A stretch of 29,605 nucleotides of DNA from JBBRTJ01 sp038244535 (GTDB taxonomy: Bacteria; Actinomycetota; Acidimicrobiia; Acidimicrobiales; Ilumatobacteraceae), in contig JBBRTJ010000042.1 in the NCBI GenBank assembly GCA_038244535.1, forward strand, positions 1 through 29,605, in the 5' to 3' direction. Below, piece after piece: positions 22,375-29,296 of the stretch. The notes below the pieces were generated by a model. The model ran no database searches. It saw only the letters and a list, made by a program, of their open reading frames with translations, and had not been told where the DNA came from. Position 1 is the stretch's first letter; each line of letters opens with the position of its first letter. Both the position numbers and the translations under genes were made by a program.

Positions 22375-23082
22375 ATGGCCACCGAGATGACGACCGTCCT
22401 GGTGGTGGAGGACGAGGAGTCCTTCATCGAAGCCCTCACCATCGGGTTGCGCCGAGAGGGGTTCCGGGTGCAAGTGGCGCGTGACGGCGTGCAGGCGCTC
22501 GACCTGTTCGAGGCCGTCAAACCCGACCTCGTGCTGCTCGACGTGATGCTGCCGAAGATGTCCGGCCTCGACGTGTGCCGGCACATCCGGCAGCGTTCGA
22601 AGGTGCCGATCATCATGGTGACGGCGAAGGGCTCCGAGATCGACACCGTCGTCGGGCTCGAGGTCGGTGCCGACGACTACGTGACCAAGCCGTACCGCCT
22701 TCGCGAGCTCGTCGCCCGCATGCGGGCGGTGTTGCGCCGAGCCCCCCTCGACCGGAGCACGGTGGGGTCGGGTGACGTGCTCGAGGTCGGCGACGTGAGC
22801 CTCGATCCCGAGCGCCACGAGGTCACCATTCGCGGCGAGCTCGTGCCCCTGCCGCTCAAGGAGTTCGAGCTGCTCGAGCTCCTCCTCGAGCATGCGGGAC
22901 GCGTGCTCACCCGCGACATCCTCATCGACCGGGTGTGGGGGGCCGACTACGTCGGGGACACCAAGACCCTCGACGTCCACGTCAAGCGGCTGCGTTCGAA
23001 GGTCGAGAACGACCCCTCGGCGCCGAGCAGGATCGTGACCATCCGTGGGCTGGGCTACAAGTACGAGGCAGTCCGGACCTGA
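22375..23082 (+). CDS. regX3: Phosphate-responsive OmpR-type response regulator (PhoP/RegX3-like)
   Basis: The 235-residue regulator has a receiver domain with acidic pocket Glu12/Asp13, phosphorylated Asp56 (LLLDVMLP), Thr in IIMVTAKG and Lys105 (DDYVTKPY). A winged-helix DNA-binding domain follows, with LTRDILIDRVWGADY, then TKTLDVHVKRLRSKV and IRGLGYKYE. It is the last gene of the pst operon and should bind the 11-bp PHO-box repeats upstream of pstS, closing a positive feedback loop under phosphate starvation. The arrangement after phoU and the kinase matches senX3-regX3 of mycobacteria. Confidence 0.93.
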   Translation: MATEMTTVLVVEDEESFIEALTIGLRREGFRVQVARDGVQALDLFEAVKPDLVLLDVMLPKMSGLDVCRHIRQRSKVPIIMVTAKGSEIDTVVGLEVGADDYVTKPYRLRELVARMRAVLRRAPLDRSTVGSGDVLEVGDVSLDPERHEVTIRGELVPLPLKEFELLELLLEHAGRVLTRDILIDRVWGADYVGDTKTLDVHVKRLRSKVENDPSAPSRIVTIRGLGYKYEAVRT

Positions 23083-23096
23083 CGGTCGGGCGAACC

Positions 23097-23108
23097 TACG
23101 ATGCCTAC
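23097..23108 (+). promoter_or_regulatory. Leaderless promoter of the MFS-type transporter
   Basis: TACGAT (23097-23102) and six bases directly precede GTG 23109, which fixes the start of the transporter gene. Confidence 0.5.
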
Positions 23109-24647
23109 GTGACGTCACAGCCGAAGTGGTGGCGACCGGAGCTCTCCTCCGAACAGGTCGCGACCCCCGGCGGGAGTGGGCCAAGCGACTACGCCCGGGC
23201 GTTCGTGCTGTCACCGTTCACGCGCCTGGTGCGCACCCATGCGTGCTACGCAGCCGGCGACGCCATGGTCGCCGTGGCCCTCGCCGGGTCACTGTTCTTC
23301 TCGATTGAACCCGGAGCGGCGCGCTGGCGAGTCGCGCTGTACCTGCTGCTGACCATCGCCCCGTTCACCATCGTGTCGCCGCTCATCGGTCCCGCCATCG
23401 ACCGAATGGCCGGCGGCCGACGACTGATGATCCTGGCCAGTGGCGCTGGTCGGATCGTCACCGCACTGCTCATGGCGCGGTTCATCGACGGCTACGCCCT
23501 CTTTCCCGCGGCCTTCCTGGCGCTGGTGTTCTCGAAGGGGTACTCGGTGGCCAAGAGCGCCCTGGTGCCGAGCCTGGTCTCGCACGATGGAGAGCTCGTC
23601 GAGGCCAACAGCAAGCTCTCGCTCGTCAGCGGGATCATGGCCTTCGCGGCTGCCATCCCAGCCGGCATCAGCTTGAAGGTGGCCGGCCCGGTTCCGGCGC
23701 TCGTGCTGGCGTCGCTGACCTTCGCCGTCGGGGTGATCATCGCCTTCCGGCTCCCCAACACCACCGTGGCGGCGACCCCCCCGTCCAGCAAGGAGACCGA
23801 GGAGCTGCGGGCCCAATCGGTGCTGCTCGCGGCCGCGGCCATGGGCACGCTGCGGGCCACGGTGGGGTTCTTGACCTTCTTCATCGCCTTCTGGTTCCGG
23901 GCCACCGACACGCCCACGTGGTGGTTCGGCGTCGTGCTGGCCTTCAGCGGCTTCGGGGCCCTGATCGGCGCCGCCCTGGCCCCGATCCTTCGCCAGAAGC
24001 TGCCCGAAGAGGTGCTGCTCCAGGCGGTGCTGCTGATGGTGGGGGTCATGGCCGTCGTCGCTGGGCTTCAGGCCGATCGCTCGTCGGCGGCCATCCTGTC
24101 GCTCACGCTCGGCATCGGCGCGGCAGGGGGGAAGCTGGCCTTCGACTCGATCGTGCAGCGCGACGCACCCGACGCCAACCAGGGGCGGGCCTTCGCCCGG
24201 TTCGAGACCCGGTTCCAGCTCGGCTGGGTCATCGCCGGCTTCGTGCCCGTCGTGATCCCGATCCCCGGCCGGCTCGGGCTGCTGATGGTCGCAGTGGCCA
24301 CGCTCGGGGCTTTGGCCAGCTACGTCATCCGAGGCCGGCACCTGCGCCGCACCGGGCAGCTGCCCGAGCCCCTCAGCGGCCAGGCGTACCGCGAGGTGCA
24401 GCGGCGGGTGCAGGAGTCCCGCCGCCTGCAGCGTGAGTCGGCCGCCGCCGCGGCGGCAGCCGCGGCCGAGGCGCACCCCGCCGCCGCGGCAGCCGCGGCC
24501 GACAGCACGGTGACCGCCAACCAAGATCCCCTCGACGATGCCCTCGCGCCCCCCGACAGTGGTGCTTCGGCGCCTGCTGCGCCGCGGCGCCCACCCGTCG
24601 AGCCCGACGTCGGCATCGACGACGGGCGGCTCCCGTTCGACTCGTGA
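23109..24647 (+). CDS. MFS-type membrane transporter with Ala-rich tail
   Basis: The 512-residue protein has about 12 membrane helices over residues 45-425, with the loop AIDRMAGGRRLMI between helices 2 and 3, the position of the MFS motif A. The substrate cannot be inferred. The C-terminal 90 residues are cytosolic and odd: two Ala runs (nine or so residues each, in near-duplicate GCC/GCG-rich DNA at 24438-24500) and then a Pro/Asp-rich end. The frame is open upstream across regX3, but GTG 23109 is preferred, with TACGAT six bases before it. It stands 26 bp after regX3 yet has its own promoter, and it converges with the DUF2342-like gene. Confidence 0.82.
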   Translation: MTSQPKWWRPELSSEQVATPGGSGPSDYARAFVLSPFTRLVRTHACYAAGDAMVAVALAGSLFFSIEPGAARWRVALYLLLTIAPFTIVSPLIGPAIDRMAGGRRLMILASGAGRIVTALLMARFIDGYALFPAAFLALVFSKGYSVAKSALVPSLVSHDGELVEANSKLSLVSGIMAFAAAIPAGISLKVAGPVPALVLASLTFAVGVIIAFRLPNTTVAATPPSSKETEELRAQSVLLAAAAMGTLRATVGFLTFFIAFWFRATDTPTWWFGVVLAFSGFGALIGAALAPILRQKLPEEVLLQAVLLMVGVMAVVAGLQADRSSAAILSLTLGIGAAGGKLAFDSIVQRDAPDANQGRAFARFETRFQLGWVIAGFVPVVIPIPGRLGLLMVAVATLGALASYVIRGRHLRRTGQLPEPLSGQAYREVQRRVQESRRLQRESAAAAAAAAAEAHPAAAAAAADSTVTANQDPLDDALAPPDSGASAPAAPRRPPVEPDVGIDDGRLPFDS

Positions 24648-24680
24648 CGCACTCCCGCGCTTGCGGTTGGCCCCGGCGCG

Positions 24681-25871
24681 TCAGTCGGGTAGGTCGATGC
24701 GGGCCAACCACAGCCCGGGGGCGTTGACCTCGTTGGGAGTGGGGAGCTCGCGGGCTGATCGGTAGAGGCGGGCCAGGCCGTCCTCGCCCGCCCGTTCGAC
24801 GACGCCGCTCACGAAGCGCTGCCCTCGCTCGACCTGGTCCTGGGTCAGGCGCAGGCCGAGCAGCCGGGCCACGAAGCGGTCGCCTTCGTCGGCCTCGACC
24901 CGGCGGCGGCGCACGGCCTCGGTGAGGCGCGGGTACGACGCGATCAGCCGATGACCGATGGTGTCCATCGTGTGGTCAACGACGCCGACGAGCACGGCAA
25001 CCAGCGCGTCCAGGCGGGTCGCGGTGGCCTCCTGCTCGGGAGTGCCGGCGGCGCCGAGGAGCACCTCGGGGTCGGCGAAGGCCTGCTGGAGCCCAGCCAA
25101 CCCGCTGGGATCGGACAGCTCGAGGCCGCCGAGCTTCTCTTCGAGGGCGTGCGGGTTGGGCCGAAATCCGCCGACGTAAGCCGAGATCAGGCGCTGGAGC
25201 TCGTCGCGGAGGTGGGGTACGCCGAGCAGGGCGTGGTGGGTGATCTCGGACAGCGACACGTAGAGGCGCAGGTCGTCGGCGGGCAGCTCCCAGTCGTTGC
25301 CGAAGGTGGCCACCGTCGTGGCCACCACCTGGAGCTCGTCGGACGGCGGGCGAGGTATCGGCAGGTCGTACTGGCCGAACGATCGGGTGGCCAGGTGGCC
25401 GACCATCGATCCGGCCGACATGCCCAGCATCATCGGCGCCACCATCGCGAGCAGCCCGGCCAGCATCGCCGCCCCGGGATCGCCGGTCTCGTCGTCGTCG
25501 ATCCCCGGTGACGAGCCGCTGCCGAGCGCGGTCGCCAGCAGCTCGAAGAGAGGCCGGTAGGCCTCGAGGCTGCGCAGTGCCCAGGCGCTGGGGGTCACCG
25601 GGACGACCTCGACCGGCCGGCCGGTGAGTGATGTCGCCAGGCCGGTCGTGGCCGCCACGTGCAGGTCGGCGACGCGAGCCAGCTCGGCCCACCGGATGCG
25701 CTCGAGCGGGTCGACGTTGGCCTCGGGCACCCCTCCGGTGGCGAGGTGCATGGCGAACTGCTTGGCGGTGTCCCAGCTGAGGGGGCCTTGGCCGCCGAGC
25801 ATCTTGGCGAGGTCGCCGAAGAAGGGCAGGCCCTGGAACGGGTTGTCGCCGAGTGGACCGGGATCGCTCAT
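24681..25871 (-). CDS. DUF2342/zincin_2-like putative zinc-dependent metalloprotease family protein
   Basis: The 396-residue protein looks like the actinobacterial DUF2342 family. Its landmarks are NPFQGLPFFGDLAKML at the start, then WDTAKQFAMHLA, a Gly/Met-rich hydrophobic segment (AMLAGLLAMVAPMMLGMSAGSMVGHLA, about 160-190), and LYVSLSEITHHALLGVPHLRDEL, where the family has its histidine-containing putative zinc site. VVDHTMDTIGHRLI follows later. Members are annotated as putative zinc proteases or as coenzyme F420-associated, without proven activity. The open frame reaches 25967, but ATG 25871 is fixed by TACCAT six bases upstream on the minus strand. I recognise the family with fair confidence; the function is not established. 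Confidence 0.78.
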   Translation of the reverse strand: MSDPGPLGDNPFQGLPFFGDLAKMLGGQGPLSWDTAKQFAMHLATGGVPEANVDPLERIRWAELARVADLHVAATTGLATSLTGRPVEVVPVTPSAWALRSLEAYRPLFELLATALGSGSSPGIDDDETGDPGAAMLAGLLAMVAPMMLGMSAGSMVGHLATRSFGQYDLPIPRPPSDELQVVATTVATFGNDWELPADDLRLYVSLSEITHHALLGVPHLRDELQRLISAYVGGFRPNPHALEEKLGGLELSDPSGLAGLQQAFADPEVLLGAAGTPEQEATATRLDALVAVLVGVVDHTMDTIGHRLIASYPRLTEAVRRRRVEADEGDRFVARLLGLRLTQDQVERGQRFVSGVVERAGEDGLARLYRSARELPTPNEVNAPGLWLARIDLPD

Positions 25872-25883
25872 GCGGGCATGGTA
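25872..25883 (-). promoter_or_regulatory. Leaderless promoter of the DUF2342-like gene
   Basis: On the minus strand TACCAT (25883-25878) and GCCCGC lie directly before ATG 25871. Confidence 0.5.
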
Positions 25884-25959
25884 AGCGGGTGCCCGTGCGA
25901 TCCCACCCCTGTGCTCCTGCCCCTTCCCCTGCTCCTTTCCGGCTGCCGGAGGTGCGGTC

Positions 25960-27003
25960 GTGAGCACCGTGGTGCTCGCTGGCGCGTCGGGGCGTGTCGG
26001 TCGCCGGGTGCTCGACCTTCTGCTCGCCGACGACTCGATCGACGAGGTGGTGACGATCGACGACGTTGCGGTGCCGGTGGCCGACCCTCGTCTGCGCCAG
26101 GTGACGATCGACCTCGGTGACGACTCGGTCGATCTGACGGGAGCGTTCGTGGGAGCCGACTGCCTCGTCCACCTCGCTCCCGCCGAGCCCTCGCTGGTGA
26201 GCCGACTCCTCGGGGCGGCGTCCGCGGCCGGGGTCGACCATGCGTTGGTGCTCTCGAGCGCAACGGTCTACGGGGCTTGGCCCAACAACCCTGTCCCATT
26301 GACCGAAGACGCCATCTTGCGGCCGAACACCGACTTCCCCTACGCCGTCAAGCGGGCCGCGATCGAGCACGTCGCCACGTTGTGGTCCGCGGCTGATGAT
26401 GCACGGGTGGCGACGGTGCTTCGGCCCACGACGGCACTGGCCGAGCACGATGCGAGCTGGCTCGCTCGCGCCCTGGCCGCGGCCGCAGGGTTGCGGGTGG
26501 GCGATGCCGACCCGCCCGCGCAGTTCGTCCACCTCGACGACCTCGCTGCCGCGGTCGACGTTGCTCGACGGTCGCGCTACGACGGCCCGTTGAACGTCGC
26601 CCCCGACGGTTGGGTGAGCGGCGAGGACGTCCGGGCGTTGGCCGGTGCCGCGCCCCGGCTACGCCTGCCCGGTCGCCTCGCTCGTCGACTGGCCGAGCTG
26701 CGCTGGCAGCTCCGCCGGGGCCCCATTCAGCCCGGCGTGCTGCCGTTCGCGTCGTTCCCGTGGGTGGTGGCCAACGATCGCCTCCGGTCTCTCGGCTGGG
26801 TGCCGGCGCTCACGAATGAAGAGGCCTACGTCGCCGGGACCACGGGCTCGTGGTGGAGCACGCTCAGCCCCAAGCGCAAGCAGGAGCTCGCGCTCGGTGG
26901 TGCGGCGGCCGCCGCCGGTGGCCTGGCCCTGGCCGGCGCGCTGCTCACGAGGGCTGTCGTCCGGCGCCACCGTCGGCACCGACTGGGGAAGGAGCGAGTG
27001 TGA
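25960..27003 (+). CDS. NAD-dependent epimerase/dehydratase-like (extended SDR) protein with C-terminal membrane anchor
   Basis: The 347-residue protein has a Rossmann start VVLAGASGRVGRRV with the GxxGxxG-type loop, an Asp-rich strand end (VTIDD) for NAD ribose binding, LVLSSATVYG with the catalytic Ser/Thr region, and YAVKR with the active Tyr and Lys. It therefore belongs to the extended SDR (epimerase/dehydratase) family. The C-terminal 50 residues form a hydrophobic Ala/Gly-rich helix followed by a basic cluster (RRHRRHR), which suggests membrane attachment. The substrate is unknown. The start is GTG 25960, with GGAGGTG about 10 bases upstream. It runs divergently from the DUF2342-like gene across 88 bp. 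Confidence 0.82.
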   Translation: MSTVVLAGASGRVGRRVLDLLLADDSIDEVVTIDDVAVPVADPRLRQVTIDLGDDSVDLTGAFVGADCLVHLAPAEPSLVSRLLGAASAAGVDHALVLSSATVYGAWPNNPVPLTEDAILRPNTDFPYAVKRAAIEHVATLWSAADDARVATVLRPTTALAEHDASWLARALAAAAGLRVGDADPPAQFVHLDDLAAAVDVARRSRYDGPLNVAPDGWVSGEDVRALAGAAPRLRLPGRLARRLAELRWQLRRGPIQPGVLPFASFPWVVANDRLRSLGWVPALTNEEAYVAGTTGSWWSTLSPKRKQELALGGAAAAAGGLALAGALLTRAVVRRHRRHRLGKERV

Positions 27004-27025
27004 GTGCAGTTGGGGCCTCGAGGCT

Positions 27026-27105
27026 CGCCACTTCGCCACCTCGCCACTTCGCCACCTCGCCACTTCGCCACTTCGCCACTTCGCCACTTCGCCACTTCGC
27101 CACTG
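27026..27105. repeat. 8-bp tandem repeat, ten copies
   Basis: The unit CGCCACTT is repeated ten times; copies 2 and 4 read CGCCACCT and the last CGCCACTG. It fills most of the 128-bp gap between the convergent epimerase-like and pseudo-HtrA genes. On the minus strand it can be read as KWRSGEVA repeats, but no gene signals support translation. Confidence 0.95.
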
Positions 27106-27131
27106 TTCTCGCCCTGGCGTGGCGCTGACCG

Positions 27132-28331
27132 CTAGCGGCCCGTCGAGGGGGCCTCGGCCAAGCGCACGGTGGTGGCGTCGGGCAGGCCCTCGTGGCGGTA
27201 GGTGATCGTGATGGTGTCGCCGACCTGGCGTGAGCGCACGAGCGTGGCGACGGCGGCCATCGACGGCGTCGGCTGCCCGTCGATGGCGATGATGACGTCG
27301 CCCTCGGCCAGTCCGCAGGTGCTGGCCGGAGAGCGCTCGGTTCGGGTGACCACCACCGCCCCACCTTGCACCCCGGCTCGCTTCGCCCAACTGGGATCGG
27401 CGTTGCTGCCTTCGATGCCGAGCCAGGCCACCTTCACCTTGCCGTTGGCGTGAACGCTCGTGGCCACGGCGGCACCGATGCCGATCGGTGTGGCGTACAG
27501 GTAGCGGCCTCTGATCGCAGTCACCACGGCGATGAGGCGGCCCTGGTCGTCGGTGATCCCGTTCCCCAGCGCGTCTCCTGCCCGTGGTGCATCGATGCGG
27601 ATGAGGTGCTGCGCCGATCGACCGTCGCCCAGGTCGATGTGCTCGCCCATCGCCTCGACCGTGCCCAACGAGACCTTGGCCAGCGTGGTGCCCGCAGCCG
27701 TCCCCACGACCTTGATGGCAGCGCCGTTGAGGGGCAGGGCCATCTCACCTACCGGCGCACCCGTGAGCGCAGGAGCCGAGGTGCTCAGCACCGCGAGTCC
27801 GCTCGAGGGGTCGGTGTCGAGCAGCTCGGCGTCGGTCGAGCGGCCGTCTGACAGCTCGACGGTGATGGCGCTCGCATCGCGGAGGGCGTCGACGGCGGCC
27901 AGGATCGTGCCGCGGTCGTCGATCAGGACCCCGGTGCTGGTGACCGCGCCGCTCGGCGTGGTGGCCACCAGCCGCACGAGCGCCCGCCGCACCGGTTCGC
28001 GGACCGGCGCCGCGGTGCCCCTCGGAGATGCCGAGAAGGCGACGGTGGTGGAGCCCAGGGTGGTGATGCCGGTGGCACTGGCGACGGTGGTCGTCGTGGA
28101 GGCTGACCGCAGGGCGATCACCACGCCGGCCAGGAGCACGGCTGACGCGGTACCGACGACGATCAGGCCGACCCGGCTGGCGCGGCGTGTGCGCTGAGGG
28201 AGCGCCACGATCTCGGCGGCGGTCGGCCCGAGCTGGCCGAGCTCTGAGGGGTGGCGCCAGATGCGGTCGTCCGGAGGGAGCGGCGCACGGAACGCATCCT
28301 CGTCTTCTGGCAGCTCCTCCCGCTCGCTCAC
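27132..28331 (-). CDS. HtrA-like membrane protein without catalytic triad (pseudoprotease) with PDZ domain
   Basis: The 399-residue protein has an acidic cytosolic start with DDRIWRHPSEL (about 21-31), a motif I recall from actinobacterial membrane proteins. One membrane helix (53-74) is followed by a Ser/Thr linker, a trypsin-like fold, and a PDZ domain (about 305-395) with RSPASTCGLAEGDVIIAIDGQP. Aligned to the active HtrA in this window, the His of TNAHVV becomes Asp148 (AAVDAL), the Asp of DDVALV becomes Gly178 (GLAVL) and the Ser of GNSGGPL becomes Leu254 (GDALGNG). It cannot act as a serine protease; a binding or sensing role is likely. GTG 28331 is the start; TAGCCT lies nine bases upstream. 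The frame is intact, so it is not a decayed gene. Confidence 0.82.
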   Translation of the reverse strand: MSEREELPEDEDAFRAPLPPDDRIWRHPSELGQLGPTAAEIVALPQRTRRASRVGLIVVGTASAVLLAGVVIALRSASTTTTVASATGITTLGSTTVAFSASPRGTAAPVREPVRRALVRLVATTPSGAVTSTGVLIDDRGTILAAVDALRDASAITVELSDGRSTDAELLDTDPSSGLAVLSTSAPALTGAPVGEMALPLNGAAIKVVGTAAGTTLAKVSLGTVEAMGEHIDLGDGRSAQHLIRIDAPRAGDALGNGITDDQGRLIAVVTAIRGRYLYATPIGIGAAVATSVHANGKVKVAWLGIEGSNADPSWAKRAGVQGGAVVVTRTERSPASTCGLAEGDVIIAIDGQPTPSMAAVATLVRSRQVGDTITITYRHEGLPDATTVRLAEAPSTGR

Positions 28332-28378
28332 AGGGGTCGCAGGCTACTGAAGGGAGGTTGGAAGGGGGCCGCGGCCCC

Positions 28379-28391
28379 TACCATGCAGGGC
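28379..28391 (+). promoter_or_regulatory. Leaderless promoter of moaE
   Basis: TACCAT (28379-28384) is followed by seven bases and GTG 28392. The in-frame ATG 28383 lies inside this hexamer, so the promoter and that start cannot both be right. Confidence 0.4.
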
Positions 28392-28877
28392 GTGTTGCCC
28401 CCTACGCCGCCCACCGACACCTGGCTCGCGCTCACGGCCGACCCGTTGCCGGTCGGTGCCATCTACGACTGGGCGGTCCGGCCGGACTGCGGAGGCGTGG
28501 TGCTGTTCAGCGGCACGGCCCGCGACCACGCTGACGGCAGGCCCGGTGTGAGCGGACTCGAGTACGAGGCCTACGACGAGCAGGTCGTGCCCCGCCTGGA
28601 GGCTCTCGTCGACGAGCTCCGGCGACGGTGGCCGGCGGTCGGCAACGTCGCCATGCTGCACCGCACCGGCCCGCTCGAGCTCGGTGAGTCGTCCGTGGTG
28701 GTGGCCGTGTCGGCCCCCCACCGCCCCGAGGCCTTCGAGGCCGCTCGCTACGGCATCGATGCACTCAAGGCGACCGTGCCGATCTGGAAGCGCGAGAGGT
28801 GGGAGGGTGGTGAGGCCTGGGGTTTGGCCGCGCATGAGCTGGTCGAGGCGAGCGACGTGGAGGGTTCGGGTTCATGA
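28392..28877 (+). CDS. moaE: Molybdopterin synthase catalytic subunit MoaE
   Basis: MoaE uses the thiocarboxylate of MoaD to turn cyclic pyranopterin monophosphate into molybdopterin. The 161-residue sequence shows the family landmarks in order: GGVVLFSGTARDH, LEYEAYDEQ, MLHRTGPLELGESSVVVAVSAPHR, FEAARYGIDALKATVPIWKRE. The two lysines of the last segment fit the active-site lysines of MoaE. The start is GTG 28392 by the leaderless rule; ATG 28383 would add three residues. No moaD or other molybdenum gene is nearby. Its stop overlaps the next ATG by four bases (ATGA). Confidence 0.9.
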   Translation: MLPPTPPTDTWLALTADPLPVGAIYDWAVRPDCGGVVLFSGTARDHADGRPGVSGLEYEAYDEQVVPRLEALVDELRRRWPAVGNVAMLHRTGPLELGESSVVVAVSAPHRPEAFEAARYGIDALKATVPIWKRERWEGGEAWGLAAHELVEASDVEGSGS

Positions 28878-29293
28878 GCAGCCTGGTCTTCCTTGCGGGC
28901 GCGCTCCTCGTGATCGGCCTCGGCACGGCAGTACTGCTCCTGCGGGCGCGTGAGCCGAAGGGTTTCGACTCGGGCATCAAGGGCTTCCAGCGCGAGATGA
29001 AGGCCCTCGCGCCCGAGCCTGGACGGGTGGTGGTGGTCGAGCGCACCGCTGAACCCGTGCCGGCACGGCCCACGGTGATCGAGCGGCGTGTGCTGCGCCC
29101 GTCCGACAACGTCGAACCCGCGCTCGTCGTCGAACCGAGCCCGGAGATCGTGGTTGACGTCGACCCCGAGCCTGCCGAGCCCGAGGCGGTCGGGCCCGAG
29201 CCGGTCGTGCCCGAGCCCGAGCCGGTCGTACCCGAGCCCGAGCCGGTCGAGGTTCCCGGACCCGCCACCAGCTCCACCGAGCCGAGGGAGTAG
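28874..29293 (+). CDS. Small single-pass membrane protein with Pro-Glu-Pro-Val repeats
   Basis: The 139-residue product is not recognised. One membrane helix (about 3-23) begins right at the N-terminus and is followed by a short basic segment (LRAREPKGFDSGIKGFQREMKAL) and a disordered acidic tail of about 85 residues. That tail has repeated PEPEPV units coded by near-identical 18-bp DNA (29197-29250). The tail would be cytosolic if the N-terminus is outside. ATG 28874 overlaps the moaE stop. The TAG stop is three bases before the CTG start of mreB and in the same frame, so the two are probably co-translated; a link to the cell-shape machinery is only suggested by position. Confidence 0.78.
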   Translation: MSSLVFLAGALLVIGLGTAVLLLRAREPKGFDSGIKGFQREMKALAPEPGRVVVVERTAEPVPARPTVIERRVLRPSDNVEPALVVEPSPEIVVDVDPEPAEPEAVGPEPVVPEPEPVVPEPEPVEVPGPATSSTEPRE

Positions 29294-29296
29294 GCA

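Noticed and set aside
24645..24683. Weak inverted repeat TGACGC/GCGTCA spanning both stop codons of convergent genes
   Set aside because: Six-base arms with a 27-base gap, competing with another CGCGC/GCGCG pairing; too weak to call a terminator.
27026..27105. CRISPR-like appearance of the 8-bp array
   Set aside because: There are no spacers; the unit is contiguous and far too short.
26826..27128. Frames encoding AKWRSGEV or ATSPLRHF repeats
   Set aside because: They arise from the 8-bp tandem repeat; no start signals or conserved sequence outside the repeat.
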